This document shows, in pieces, positions 23,420-33,800 of a DNA stretch of 64,000 bases. Both the position numbers and the translations under genes were made by a program. Location of the stretch: contig JAPTJF010000217.1 in the NCBI GenBank assembly GCA_029339195.1, positions 34,858 to 98,857 of the forward strand, read 5' to 3'. The notes under the pieces were generated by a model, which ran no database searches, was not told where the DNA came from, and saw only the letters and a program-made list of their open reading frames with translations. Source of the DNA: Micractinium sp. NFX-FRZ (Eukaryota > Chlorophyta > Trebouxiophyceae > Chlorellales > Chlorellaceae). Every line of letters begins with the position of its first letter. The first letter of the stretch is position 1.

Positions 23420-25994
23420 TCAGGCACCGCAGCTACTGTCCCAGTGGGGACGTTTGTGCCCGCTGCTGCCGCCGCTGGCACCGCTCTGGTCACTGCACTC
23501 ATTGGTCAGCAGTGCAGCAACGGGTGCACCATGCTGAGGCTGTGCCGCCGCCTGTGCCAATCCGCACAGCATGCCCAAAGCAACCTGGATGCCTTGGGCA
23601 TCAGAGGCTTTCTGCAGCGGCGCAGTTGCTGTGCCAGCCAGCAGTTGCTGTAGTGCGACTGTACTGGTGGCACCGGCAGCAGCGTGCGCCCTGCCTGCAG
23701 GTGAGCTGCTGCCATTGCTGGCGCCCTTGCCTGAGGGCCGGGCTGCGGGTGCTGCTGCTGCCGCCGCTCCTGCTGCCAAGTGCACCTGCGCCGCAGGGAC
23801 TAGTGCCGCAGGGGCCACTGCCGCAGCTGCTGCTGCCTGCTGCGGTTGCCCGCTGGGGTCACTGGCTGCAGCTGACTGGCTGGCAATCAGGATGCTGGCG
23901 ATCAACCGTCTCAGCCGGTGCACCTGGTCTGCCTGCTCCTGCATTGCCTGCTGCTGTGCTGCCAGCTGCTGCGCCTGCTGCGCCTGCTGCTCGTGGCACT
24001 GCGCCACCTGCGCCGCAAGGGCCGTCAGGGCCTCCTGCTGCTGCCGCACTGTCTCCTGCAGTGCAGCTAAGGGCTCACTGCCATGCATGCTGGCAGGAGC
24101 CAAGGGAGGGACCGCTGCTGAGTCAGCGAGGGGTTGGTCACTGCCCTGCTGTGCCTGCTGCGCCTGCTCTGGTCCTTGAGAGGATTTCATGAGCGTTGCA
24201 AGGGCCTGCAGAAGCAGCGTGCTGTCTTGCACAGCCGTCGCATCCGATGCGCTGCCATGCTGCTGCTCCGTGTGCTGCTGCTGTGCGGGAGGCAGGTGCG
24301 GCTGCTGTTGCTGCTGTTGCTGCTGTTGCGCCGCTGGCTGCTGCTGCTGCTGCTGCTGCTCGCTTGCCGGGTGCTGCACGTCTACAGGTGCAAGGCCAGC
24401 AGGGGACTGCTGGCGCTGCTGCTCTGCTGGCCCCTGCAATTCGGTGGGGCGTGACGGTGCGGGATCCAGCACAGGGAGCGAGGCAGCCAGCTGGGTGCTG
24501 CCGGTTCTGCCGGCGCCGCTGCCGCTTGCAGCTGCCGAGCACAATGCTGCAGGCTGCGGCAGCGGTGACAATGCAGCTACCGCGGATGCCTGTTGCCTCC
24601 CCGGCTGCTGCCCCTGCTGCTGCTGCTGCTGCTGCTGCGGGCGCGGTGGCGGCTGCCACTGCTGCTGCGCCTGTTGCTGCTGCTGCTTCACCTGTTGCTG
24701 CTGCTGCTGCTGCTGCTGCTGGGAGCACACAAGCTCCACCGCCTGGGCGGCCACCGAGTGCGAGCTGCCCGTGCCTCCCGCGACGGCGGCTGCCGCAGCG
24801 GCAATCGCTGCAACCGCTGCCTCCACGAGCGCTTCGGGGGTCTTGTTGTTTGACTCTGAGCGCTCCACCCTCTCAGCTGCCACCTCTGGGCAGCAGGCAG
24901 GCAGATGCAGATGCAGGCAGCGGCAGTGGTGGGGTCAGCATGTGTGGGCAAGCAGCAGGGTCCACCATGGCGCATTGTTTGTTGCTGACGGTGCAGGCTC
25001 CGGGATGTTCGGAATGCGAGGCGCTGATGGCGTTGAGGCTGAGCAATCCCTGTGGCATGAGAAGTTTGGCACCCCCTGCTGCTTTGCCCCAGGCCAGCTG
25101 TGGGTGTTCAGCAACCGGTGTGTGCTGTCCGCGCATGCCCACCTCGGCCCATGCTCGCCAGCCAAGTCTTGAGCGAGACGTTCATGGGGAGCACCCGGAT
25201 CGTCTCCCGCCACTTCTTACGATGGCTCCTCCCTGCACCTCAGGGGCGGCACGGAGAGATGATGAGGGAGGGCTAGCCGTTGCCTGGGGGCCCGGCACAG
25301 CAGCATTGGACCCGCAGCGCAAGGGTCCCACCCGTGAGTGCGCGCTGCACAAAACCTGCGTGCATTGTGGCTGGCGGGCAGGCGAGGCAGTTGCAGCAGA
25401 TGGCCGCCGGGCCGGCGGGAAGCCTGCTCCCTGACCTGCATGTGCCTCGAACGCGTTTCCGCTGAATATGCAGCCCCCGGCGCTGTGCAGCTCCATAGCG
25501 CGTTCGGAACAGCAGGGCGATTGGCACAGGATGTACAGCACCGCCCCCGATGCCAGCGCGTCGACGCCCGTCTGCTGCCGGTCAGAGTGCAGCTTGTAGG
25601 GCCGCTCCAGAAGCAAGCCTGCATGGGGGGTGCCGGGCATGTAGGGAGCTTGCAGGGCTGCAAACGATACATGGGCAGGGATACAGGCACTAGGGGGTGT
25701 GGAGGCACTTGCAGCACCCTGGGAGAGCTGTGCGGCACGCGGCTGGCTGCTGCGGCCCGGGCGGACCTGCACCTTGAGGTTGTGCGAAGCGCAGCTGCCC
25801 TTCTGAAAGCCGCCCTGACCCCTCGCCCCCACCCCCGTCCTGTTTTTTCATGAAATGGAGAAGAGAGGGTTGCTGAGCTCACCTGACAAAGTCGGCGTGG
25901 AACCACACTCCACTGGGGCGAGGATGCGGAAGCCCAGGCGCACTACGCGCTCTTCAACAGACTCCATGGGGTCGCTGAACGAGCGACACAGCAT
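23420..25994 (-). CDS. SAND-domain protein with long Gln-rich C-terminus (4 exons)
   Basis: Putative transcription regulator. Exons 25994-25883, 25657-25436, 25232-25143 and 24885-23420 join in phase 1 at every junction to give 629 residues. Around residues 95-141, across exons 2 and 3, the text GNAFEAHAGRSHRKKWRETI then RVLPMNVSLKTWLASMG fits the C-terminal half of a SAND DNA-binding domain (F-x3-AG-x4-KKW-x2-(S/T)IRV then SL-x-TWL). In green algae SAND domains occur in the VARL/RegA-like regulators; whether this is one of them I cannot tell. The large last exon has poly-Gln blocks, Ala-rich stretches and a coiled-coil-like part (QHETVRQQQEAL-type, then VHRLRRLIASILIASQSAA). An upstream exon could precede 25994, because CAG lies just before the ATG. 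The gene converges on the SANT/winged-helix gene. Confidence 0.68.
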
Positions 25995-27945
25995 CCTGCC
26001 TGTTCACGCAGCGGCAGGCAGCGTAAGGTCCAGTTGGCACGCTGGCTCAGGACCGCACGGCCGCACGTTTTCGCCAATGTCGTGTGCTGAAGGCCCGTCT
26101 TTCAGGTTGAAATTGGCTCAGGGCGTCTGCGCAGCAGGTGCCCGCGCACACGCTCATACGCGCCCTTGAGCCCGCAGCAAGGCTTAAGTAGCTCGCTTTT
26201 TACAAGAACAGCCAACTTTACCGCGCCCCTGACTTGGATGGGCCGTGCGTGAGCACACGGGGACAGGTCAGCATTGATGCTGATCAGCCAGGAGGGCTTC
26301 AGGTTGGTCATGGGATGGAGTGCACGCGCCCAAATCACATGATGACTCCGTGGTGACTTCTCTTCTGGTTGGACGGATGTTTGGTGTGGGTCAGTCTGAA
26401 ACAATTTGATACAGGTCCCACCTAGTTGGGGTGCTGCTACCAGTGGCCGGCCACGGAGGGCACTTGGTTGGAGGTAGGGCGGCTTCCAGCCAGCAAGCTT
26501 GCAAGCTACCAGTAGTGGCTGGCATGAGCCCTTAAGTGGAACGATGGGGCGCTTGTTGGTGTGGGCAGTGCCCGGTTCTACAGGGAGATTTTTCCCATTC
26601 CCCTCGGGCACACCTGCATGTCGGAATCTTGCACGCAGTCCTGCCTGATTGACCGCCCACTCCCTGATTAAATGCCGATTCCCAGGCACAGGCGCTATCG
26701 AGGCAGGCTGGGTTGGAGCTGGGCAATGTATTTGGAAGTGGCCAACCTCGGAACCTGCATCAGCACAAGCTGTCAGCCTGGGGCTGGGCCGCAAAGGGCC
26801 GCTGCAGTGAGAGGGCGTGCCACCGACGTACCCCTCCGCTTTGAAGGATCAACTTAACAATGCTAGGCGGCCCGAAAACTTCGGTGACAAGGCGGATGCT
26901 TTCTTGAGGGTGCACAGGCGCCGAGACAATACCTGGTGAAGCCTGCTAAGCTGCAACGGGACAGCACACCACACACGGAGCTGCGGTACCGGTGCGGGGA
27001 CGCATCGACGGCCAACCCGCCACGGTTGAGCCTACTCAGGCGGGGCGGCGAGCCAAGTCAGAAGAGAGGCTGCTGCCGCCAGTTTCATCAATCGACCAAA
27101 GCCACTGGAATGCTGAAACAGTGCAGCCCAGCATGCCCTGCAAGGGCCCACAGTCTGGCCTAAGGGCTGGGGGCCAACCAGATATGCTCGCAGTGACGGC
27201 ATGCGGATGGGGAGGCGCTGCTGCCCATGTGAAGCAGCAGCAGCCAAAGAAGGGGTTCAGGTGCACACCAGAAAGTTTTGAAGGGGTCTGAACAGGAAAT
27301 TCCCCAGGGCACCACAACAGATTCAGGCCGCGGGTGTTGCACCCCGATTTGAGCACGACGGTTGGGGCGCATCTTCAGTGCGCTGCATTCGCTGGGGCGG
27401 GCTCCAAATCAGCACGAAGCTTTTTCGTGCGCAGACAACAAGGTGCTTGCCGAGTCGGGAACTGCACATGCAGGTGGCAGTGAAGAGGTATGCAGTGAAG
27501 AGGGTGGGCATGCGGGGCGGACGGCGCGCCGCGGCGGCGGCTGCTGGAAAGCGGGCGTTCTACATGTCGGCCGCCGCTGCCGCTGCTGCCTGCTTTCTCA
27601 CCGGAGCGTAATACCCACTTCGTCGCCTGTGTCCTCGCGCCGGCACACTGTTGAGCGTTCACTGCGCCTGGCACTGTTGCACGCGCTTGGAGGGTAGACC
27701 AAACAGACAGGTGACTAACTATCAGTGCTTCCCGAAGAGTGCGCTTCCGTGCTGCCTGACAGGGCAAGCCCCGACCCACTTGCATCTTGCCGCCCCCGTG
27801 CTGTCCGGCAGGCCCAGGCGCAGCCGCAGGCCAAAACTGACCAGGGGACGCGCGTGCGGCCCGCACTACGCCCCTCTGAACGCCCACCGCTACTGCCGCC
27901 ACCGCCTGTCGGCAGCACCGGCCTCGCCCTCTTTGCACCGCAGCC
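25995..27945. other. Two-kilobase divergent spacer; no supported gene
   Basis: Between the start codons of the SAND gene (minus) and the small double-SANT gene (plus). A minus-strand frame at 26794-26102 and a plus-strand frame at 26992-27291 are open, but I recognise nothing in them and see no splice support. A short plus-strand ORF 27466-27611 (48 codons, Lys/Arg/Ala-rich with a hydrophobic end) could be an upstream ORF or small protein; no evidence decides. Confidence 0.4.
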
Positions 27946-30007
27946 ATGTCGCGGGTGTCTCACAAGGACCTCACCCAGCTGGGTGAAATCTGCAGCAGCG
28001 TTTGCTACCACCTGACCGCCCACCTGGCAGCGGTGGCCGCGGGGGTGCCGCCCAGCGGGCCGCCCGAGGTGTCGCAGATCTACCAGCTGGCAGCAAAGCT
28101 CCCCCCGCCCAAGCCGGCGCAGTGGCAGGCGCTGGCTGGCAGCGGCGACGCCCCCGGCAGCCCGCGCGGCGCCGCTGCCGGTCACGCGCTGCCGTTGGCC
28201 GACGGCGCGGAGCGGGCGCCCGGCAAGCGTCTGAAGTGGACTCCGGAGCTGGAGGCGGAGCTGATTCGGCTGGTGGAGGATGACAAGTTCCGCATGGAGA
28301 AGCTGGGTGGGTGCTGCACATTGGGTGCTAGCTGTTCTGTGGGTGCTCAATGCTGGGTGTTGGGTGCTCGTGGGGGGTGAGGGGTTTCGGCTGGATAAGC
28401 TGGGCAGGTGCTGGGCACTCTATTTGCATGTGTGCTTGACCGCTCAGCCTGCCGCCAGGCTGAGGGCCCCTGGTTGGTAGGCAAGGCATCTGCACGCCGC
28501 TGGCCCGCTCATCTCATCTTCCCTGCACTCCCGCTGCTGTGCCACCGGGCAGGCAAGGAGGGCACTCGCGCCGGCACCGCAAACTACGCCAGCGTCGGAC
28601 GCCACTTTGGCTTCTCTTCCGGCAACGTGGTGAAGAGCAAGTACTGTGAGCTCAAGGGGCTGCCCAAGGAGAGCGGGGCTGGAGGGAAGAAGAAGGCGGA
28701 GGGCGAGGCGGCGCCAGGTATGCGGGGGCGGTGGGGGCTCTGTGCAGGGGGCATGGCTGCTGCCCGGCGCTGGGCGGGAGGGGGCTCTGGGAGGGTTGCT
28801 CTGCATCGGCCGGACAGGGCAGGGCACGTCCAGTGCCAGAAGTGTGGTGCGCCGTCCATTGCTGCAACAAACCCGTGCATTGCGGCTGCACGGCTGGTCG
28901 TTTGCTTTCACTTCGGGCCACCTGCACGTGCACGATACTGTCCTTTCCCACTCCTGTCTGCTGTTTTCGTGCATTCTGCCCAGCCGGCCTGCCCACCTGC
29001 CTGCTGCGCGGCCTGCCTCCGCGCAGCTGACCTGCTTGCCAACTGCCCTGCTTGCCAACTGCCCAATCGCGTGCCTGCAGACGGTGAGAAGCCGGCAGGC
29101 AAGAAGGCAAAGGTGAAGGCGGAGGCAAAGGTGAAGGAGGAGGCGGCTGTGGCGGCGGCGGCGCCTGCGTCAGCGCCCGCCTCTGGCAAGAAGGCCAAGG
29201 CCGCGGCTGCGGCCACCCCTCCGGCCGCGGCAGCGGCAGCGCCCACCCCGGCCTCGGCGGGTGGCACGGGGGGCGCAGAGTGGAGCAAGAAGCAGGGGCA
29301 GGAGCTGGTGAAGCTGGTGGAGGATGCGGAGGCACGCAAGACGGTGAGCTGCTGTTCGTAGCTGTCATGGGGCCGGCTGTCGAGAGCCTGAGGGGGCGAT
29401 GGAGGGGCAACGTGATGGTGTGAGGGTGCCAGGGGTGAAGCAGGAGGAAAGCGGCAGGAGAGCGTGGGGCAGCGTTTGCGGGCTGGGGCGGTCGCCGGGG
29501 AGCAGAGCCAGGAGGGCAGTGAGGTGCAACTCAGTGGTGTGGGGCAACTGAGCCTGGCGCTGCTGGTGTGGGGGTTGGCAGTAAGTAAGCAGGGCAGACA
29601 TGCGGCACTGCATGGGCATGCTACATCTCGGGGCCGGGGTTTGGCGGCTGTTCAGGCGTCTGTGACCTTGGTGCCGCACTCCTGCCCCGCCCAGGGTGCC
29701 AGCCTCCTTGTCGCCACTTGCCGTCCGTTTGCTACTGCAAACCACCGCGGCACTGTGACACAGCTAGGTCGGCTGGCAGGCGACAAGAATGCTGTTCTGT
29801 GGCGCACTCTCGTGCACGCCGCCCGCTTGCCCACACTACCCCCTGTCCTGCCCCGCCCCCCACCTCACTTTTTGTTTGGTGCAGACCCTGGGCAAGAAGA
29901 GCCTGAAGTGGAAGGCGATTGCCAAGCACTTTGACCGCCACAAGAAGGAGTGCCGCAAGCAGTACCAGCAGCTGAGTGGCAAGAAGGCTCCGGAGGACGA
30001 CGAGTGA
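27946..30007 (+). CDS. Double SANT/Myb-like protein (4 exons)
   Basis: Small putative DNA- or chromatin-binding protein of 303 residues. Exons 27946-28306, 28553-28717, 29081-29343 and 29885-30007 keep frame (phases 1, 1, 0). SANT 1 about 96-150: KRLKWTPELEAELIRLVEDD, FRMEKLG, YASVGRHFGF, VVKSKYCEL. A Lys/Ala-rich linker resembling a histone H1 tail follows (KKAKVKAEAKVKEEAA). SANT 2 about 243-295: EWSKKQGQELVKLVEDAE, LKWKAIAKHFDRHKKECRKQ. SANT 1 shares the insertion motif D-x3-(F/Y)R-x-EKLG with the large SANT/winged-helix protein 5 kb upstream, so the two are probably paralogues. Intron 1 holds a copy of the exon 1 end. The ATG at 27946 is the first in frame and is preceded by GCAGCC. The function is not known. 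Confidence 0.84.
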
Positions 30008-30846
30008 TTGCACCCCACGGGATGCCCCACCCAGCTGGCCCGCCTGGGCTCACCCCGCTGCAGGGCCCAGCTGGCCCGCCTGGGCTGGCCTCTGCTGCAG
30101 GACCCAGAGGGCGAGCTGGCAGCCCTTCCTACCCCGACTTCCCATCATTTCGAGGTGTGCCCCGACTCCTCGTGAGGGGCGCTCTCCCTCCTGGGCTTCC
30201 CTGTTGGGGACAGCCGCTGTCGCACGCCGCTGCCCGCAAATGCAGCAATTCCGCTGCCATGTGACTTGACTTGTTGTGACTCTTGACGATGTGACCTGGG
30301 CCGGCTGTGTGAGCTTGCAGCGGTGCTGGCGGCATGCGCTGCGGGCGGCAGGGCTGGCTCGACCACGTCTCACCATCCCTCGACTGAAACACTTGCTGAC
30401 GTGCCAACTGCCCCTCTCGCAAAGAACAGACCCCTCACTCACTGACACCCCCCCTGCTCTTGATACGTGACGCCATTCCCACCTCTCGCTTCTGTTTGGC
30501 ACCCAGCTCCATGCACCGTTGCTACTTTTGCTGGCCCCTACATGCATGCGCTCTGCGTGCGTTTGTCCCGGCCAGTGCGCCCAACACCGGAACGGTAGAA
30601 GGCTGTGTAATGCCACCATCTACTTCTGTTGCCAGCCCCCGTTGTCACGCTAGAAGGTACAAGTAGAAGGAGGCACATCAGAGGCTGGCTGGTGGCAGGT
30701 GACCTGGCGCCACCACGTCTGGCGTGGGGAATGGCTCTGCGCTTGCGCGCACGCATGGCGCGTCCTAATCCGCATCTACTTGTGCACCTCCTGATACCCA
30801 CCCCTGCATTCCTCAGACCCGCCATCTTGTTCCGCAAAATGGCGTC
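30008..30846. other. Spacer between the small SANT gene and the KEA antiporter gene
   Basis: 3' untranslated region of the SANT gene and promoter of KEA. Near the stop, CCCAGCTGGCCCGCCTGGGCT is repeated in tandem (about 30030 and 30068). TGTAA at 30606-30610 may be the poly(A) signal, though 600 bases from the stop. No gene seen. Confidence 0.45.
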
Positions 30847-33800
30847 ATGAAGCAGCGCTGGGGCTGGGCAGCCCTGGCCGCAGCATTCGTGCTGCTGACT
30901 CTGTCAGGAGTGGCCCATGCCGGTAGGCTTGGGCTGGGCGCAGCAGCTACGAGCACTTCCCCTCCGCCTGAGGCGCGGAAGGGCGGCCTCCTGTTCGGCC
31001 AGTTGGACACCTCCACCGTGGATCATTTCCTAGGTCGGAAGCGGGAGATGGGGGAGGCTGCGGCGCAGGAGCAGGGCGAGGACAGCGGCGAGGCTGAGGA
31101 GGAGGGCGAGGAGGGCGAGAAGAAGGAGACCATTGCCCAGGCGAGTGTACTGGACGCCCTGCTGCAGAGCAGCGAGAGCAGAGTGTTTTGGCCGCCGCCG
31201 CCGCTGCCATTGTCGCTGCCGCCCGCACGAGCCTGTCTGCTCGTGTCTGCCCCCGCCCTTGCTTTTCCGTTGCCAAGACACCGCACGGCGTCCCCCTGGC
31301 TTACGGTCATCACCCGGCAGCCAATTGCCCATTTGCGGCCGCGGCCGCTTCGGGGATCTGCAGGAGCGATCTGCAGGCGCGACGGCGCGGTGATGTTGGC
31401 AGTACTGGAGGCTTCCAGTGGACGCTGCCGACCAATGCGCTCATCACTTCTATTGCTGCAGATTCTTGACGAGGCCCTAAAGGAGGAGTTCAAAAAGGAG
31501 GAGGAGAAGAAGGAGGAAGTGGGGAAGCAGTTCAACGAGACTGTGGCATCGAGCGAGGTGGGCAGGCGGGAGCGGTCTGGATGTTGGGTGGCGCCAGCCT
31601 GGCATGGATAGGGAACGGCTGGGTTGCGGGCGGCTGATGGCCTGACGGGTGTGCCACCCCTGCGCTCCCGTAAACCAAATGGCTGCCGTGGTGCACCCAC
31701 CACCACCTCCGTGTACCCTGGACCCCTGATCGGCCTCTGTGCTGCTGCAGCGCTGGCCTGCCTCGGCCCCAATCCTTTGTCACCCCGCCTGCGCTTGCCG
31801 TACCACGCTGTGCCTGCTACGCCTACTGCCGTGCAGGGCACCCAGGAGACGGTTGTCATCATCAGCAGCAGCACCAAGAAGAAAGGGAACAGCACCGCCA
31901 AGGCTGAGGCGGCGGCGGCTGCTGAGGAGGAGAAGACTTCTGGCAAGGCAGGCAGCTCACCCGAAACCACTTCTAATCCCTCGAAGGATGCTGAGGTCGC
32001 GCACCCCTGGCACGTCGCAGGGGGCACCGGCAGCCTGGGCGGCGGCGTGGCCCTGGCAGGCGGTGCGGGCGGCGGCAGCGGCAGCGGCGGCGGCGCCGAG
32101 GGCGACGCCGCTGCCGGCGGCGTTGCGGAGGAAGCAGCAGCAGAAGCGGCGGAGCGCAAGGCGGAGAAGGAGGAGAGGAAGAAGGAGTTGGAGGAGAAGA
32201 TAGAGGCGGCTGCCGAGGCTGATGTGGACAGAATCATCGACTCGAAGGACAACGAGTATGTGCTGTCCAAGCCCAGCGAGTGAGTGCTGGTGCTGACATG
32301 GCATGTCGTGCTGACGTGGCGTGTGTCAGTGGTTGCAGGAGTGCTGGGCGTGTGCGGAGTGCAGACGGGGCCCAGCAGCACAAGCAGGCGCGCGCGTTGC
32401 ATGATGCACTGCCAGGTCGTGTGCCTGGTGCCTCCTGCCCTCCCTCCCCTCGCTCTCGTGCCTCCTCTGCTCACCTCCCAGCCGCCCACTCCTGCCTCCC
32501 ATTCCCCCTGCCCTGCAGCGAGGCCATGGGCATGAACCTCGACCCCCAGTTTGTCAAAGACCTGACGGTGCTCGTGGCGGCCTCGGCGGCTGCGGGCCTG
32601 GTCATGGGCGCGCTGGGCCAGCCCACCATCAACGGTTACTTCATTGCCGGCAGCCTGGTGGGGCCGGGGGGGCTGAAGCTCATCAAGGAGATTGTGCAGG
32701 TGCGGGGGGCAGGGGGGGCCCCGGCTGTTGGGAGGGTGTGTGTACTGCTGGCGGGGATGGGTGGTGGAGGGGACAGGGGCTGGTAGATGGTGGGCGAGGG
32801 CGGCAGGGCCGAGGTGTTAGCCCACCAGGCACGGCCACTTCTTGCCGGCAGCCTGAAGTTGAAGAACACATGCTGGGTGGCGAGGTGGACGAGGCGGCAG
32901 CTGTGGGTCCAGAGTTGTCGCAAGGAATGCTGGAGGGTGCGAAGCTGTTGCACAGGGGGAGCCGCGCCTCCCTGGGCCGCTCACCTGACCTGCCCTCTGC
33001 GTGCATGCCAGCCTGCCCTGCCTGCCTGTGTGGAAGGGAGCGCCAGTGCAGGTCGGCGGGGGCGGGGCAATGCCGGTGCTGTGCCCAGGGGAGCCGCCCC
33101 ACCCTGGCCCGCTCACCTGCCCTGCCTGCCCTGCCTGCCCCGCCTGCCCTGCCTGCCCTGCCTGCCCTGCCTGCCTGCCCTCTGCAGGTTCAGTCCGTTG
33201 CCCAGCTGGGAGTGCAGCTGCTGCTCTTCACTCTGGGCCTCGAATTCTCCATGTCCAAGCTGCGCGCGGTGAGTTATTATCAAGTGCTGAAAGCGTTGAA
33301 GTGTTGGTCTGTGGAGCAGTGCATGGTGAGGCGGCTGTTGCCCAGACCCACCTGGGGCGGCGGCAGCGGCATGTGCAGCAGCAGCAGCAGCGGATTCCCA
33401 GCAGCGGATTCCCAGCAGCAGCAGCTGCTGCGGTGGTGGCGGCAGAGGGCGCGCCCACGCTGCTGCCGCCTCTGCACAGCACAGCCGGGCAGCGCCGCCT
33501 GCTGCAGGTCCCACTCACCCTGCCCCAATAAACCGCCGCCTGCTCTTGCCCCCACACACTCTCATCACTGCATGTCCCGTCCCCCTTGCCTCCGCGTGTG
33601 TGTGTGGGTGTGCAGGTGCGCAACGTGGCGCTGCTGGGCGGCCTGCTGCAGACCGCGCTGTTTGCTGTGCTGGCGGGGCTGGGGGCCAAGCTCATCGGCA
33701 CCAGCGCGGCGCAGGGCGCCTTTGTGGGTGCCCTGGTGGCCATGAGCAGCACCTCGATAGTGGTCAAAGTCCTGGCGGACTACCGCGCGCAGAACACGCA

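Noticed and set aside
24189..25434. Long plus-strand Cys-, Ala- and Leu-rich frames opposite the SAND gene
   Set aside because: Antisense shadows of CAG/poly-Gln codons in the large SAND exon.
25436..25657. Resemblance of SAND-gene exon 2 (GVDALASGAVLYILC) to the kinase C-lobe motif DVWSLGVLLYIL
   Set aside because: No other kinase motif occurs in any neighbouring exon, and joining to exon 3 completes a SAND-type sequence instead.
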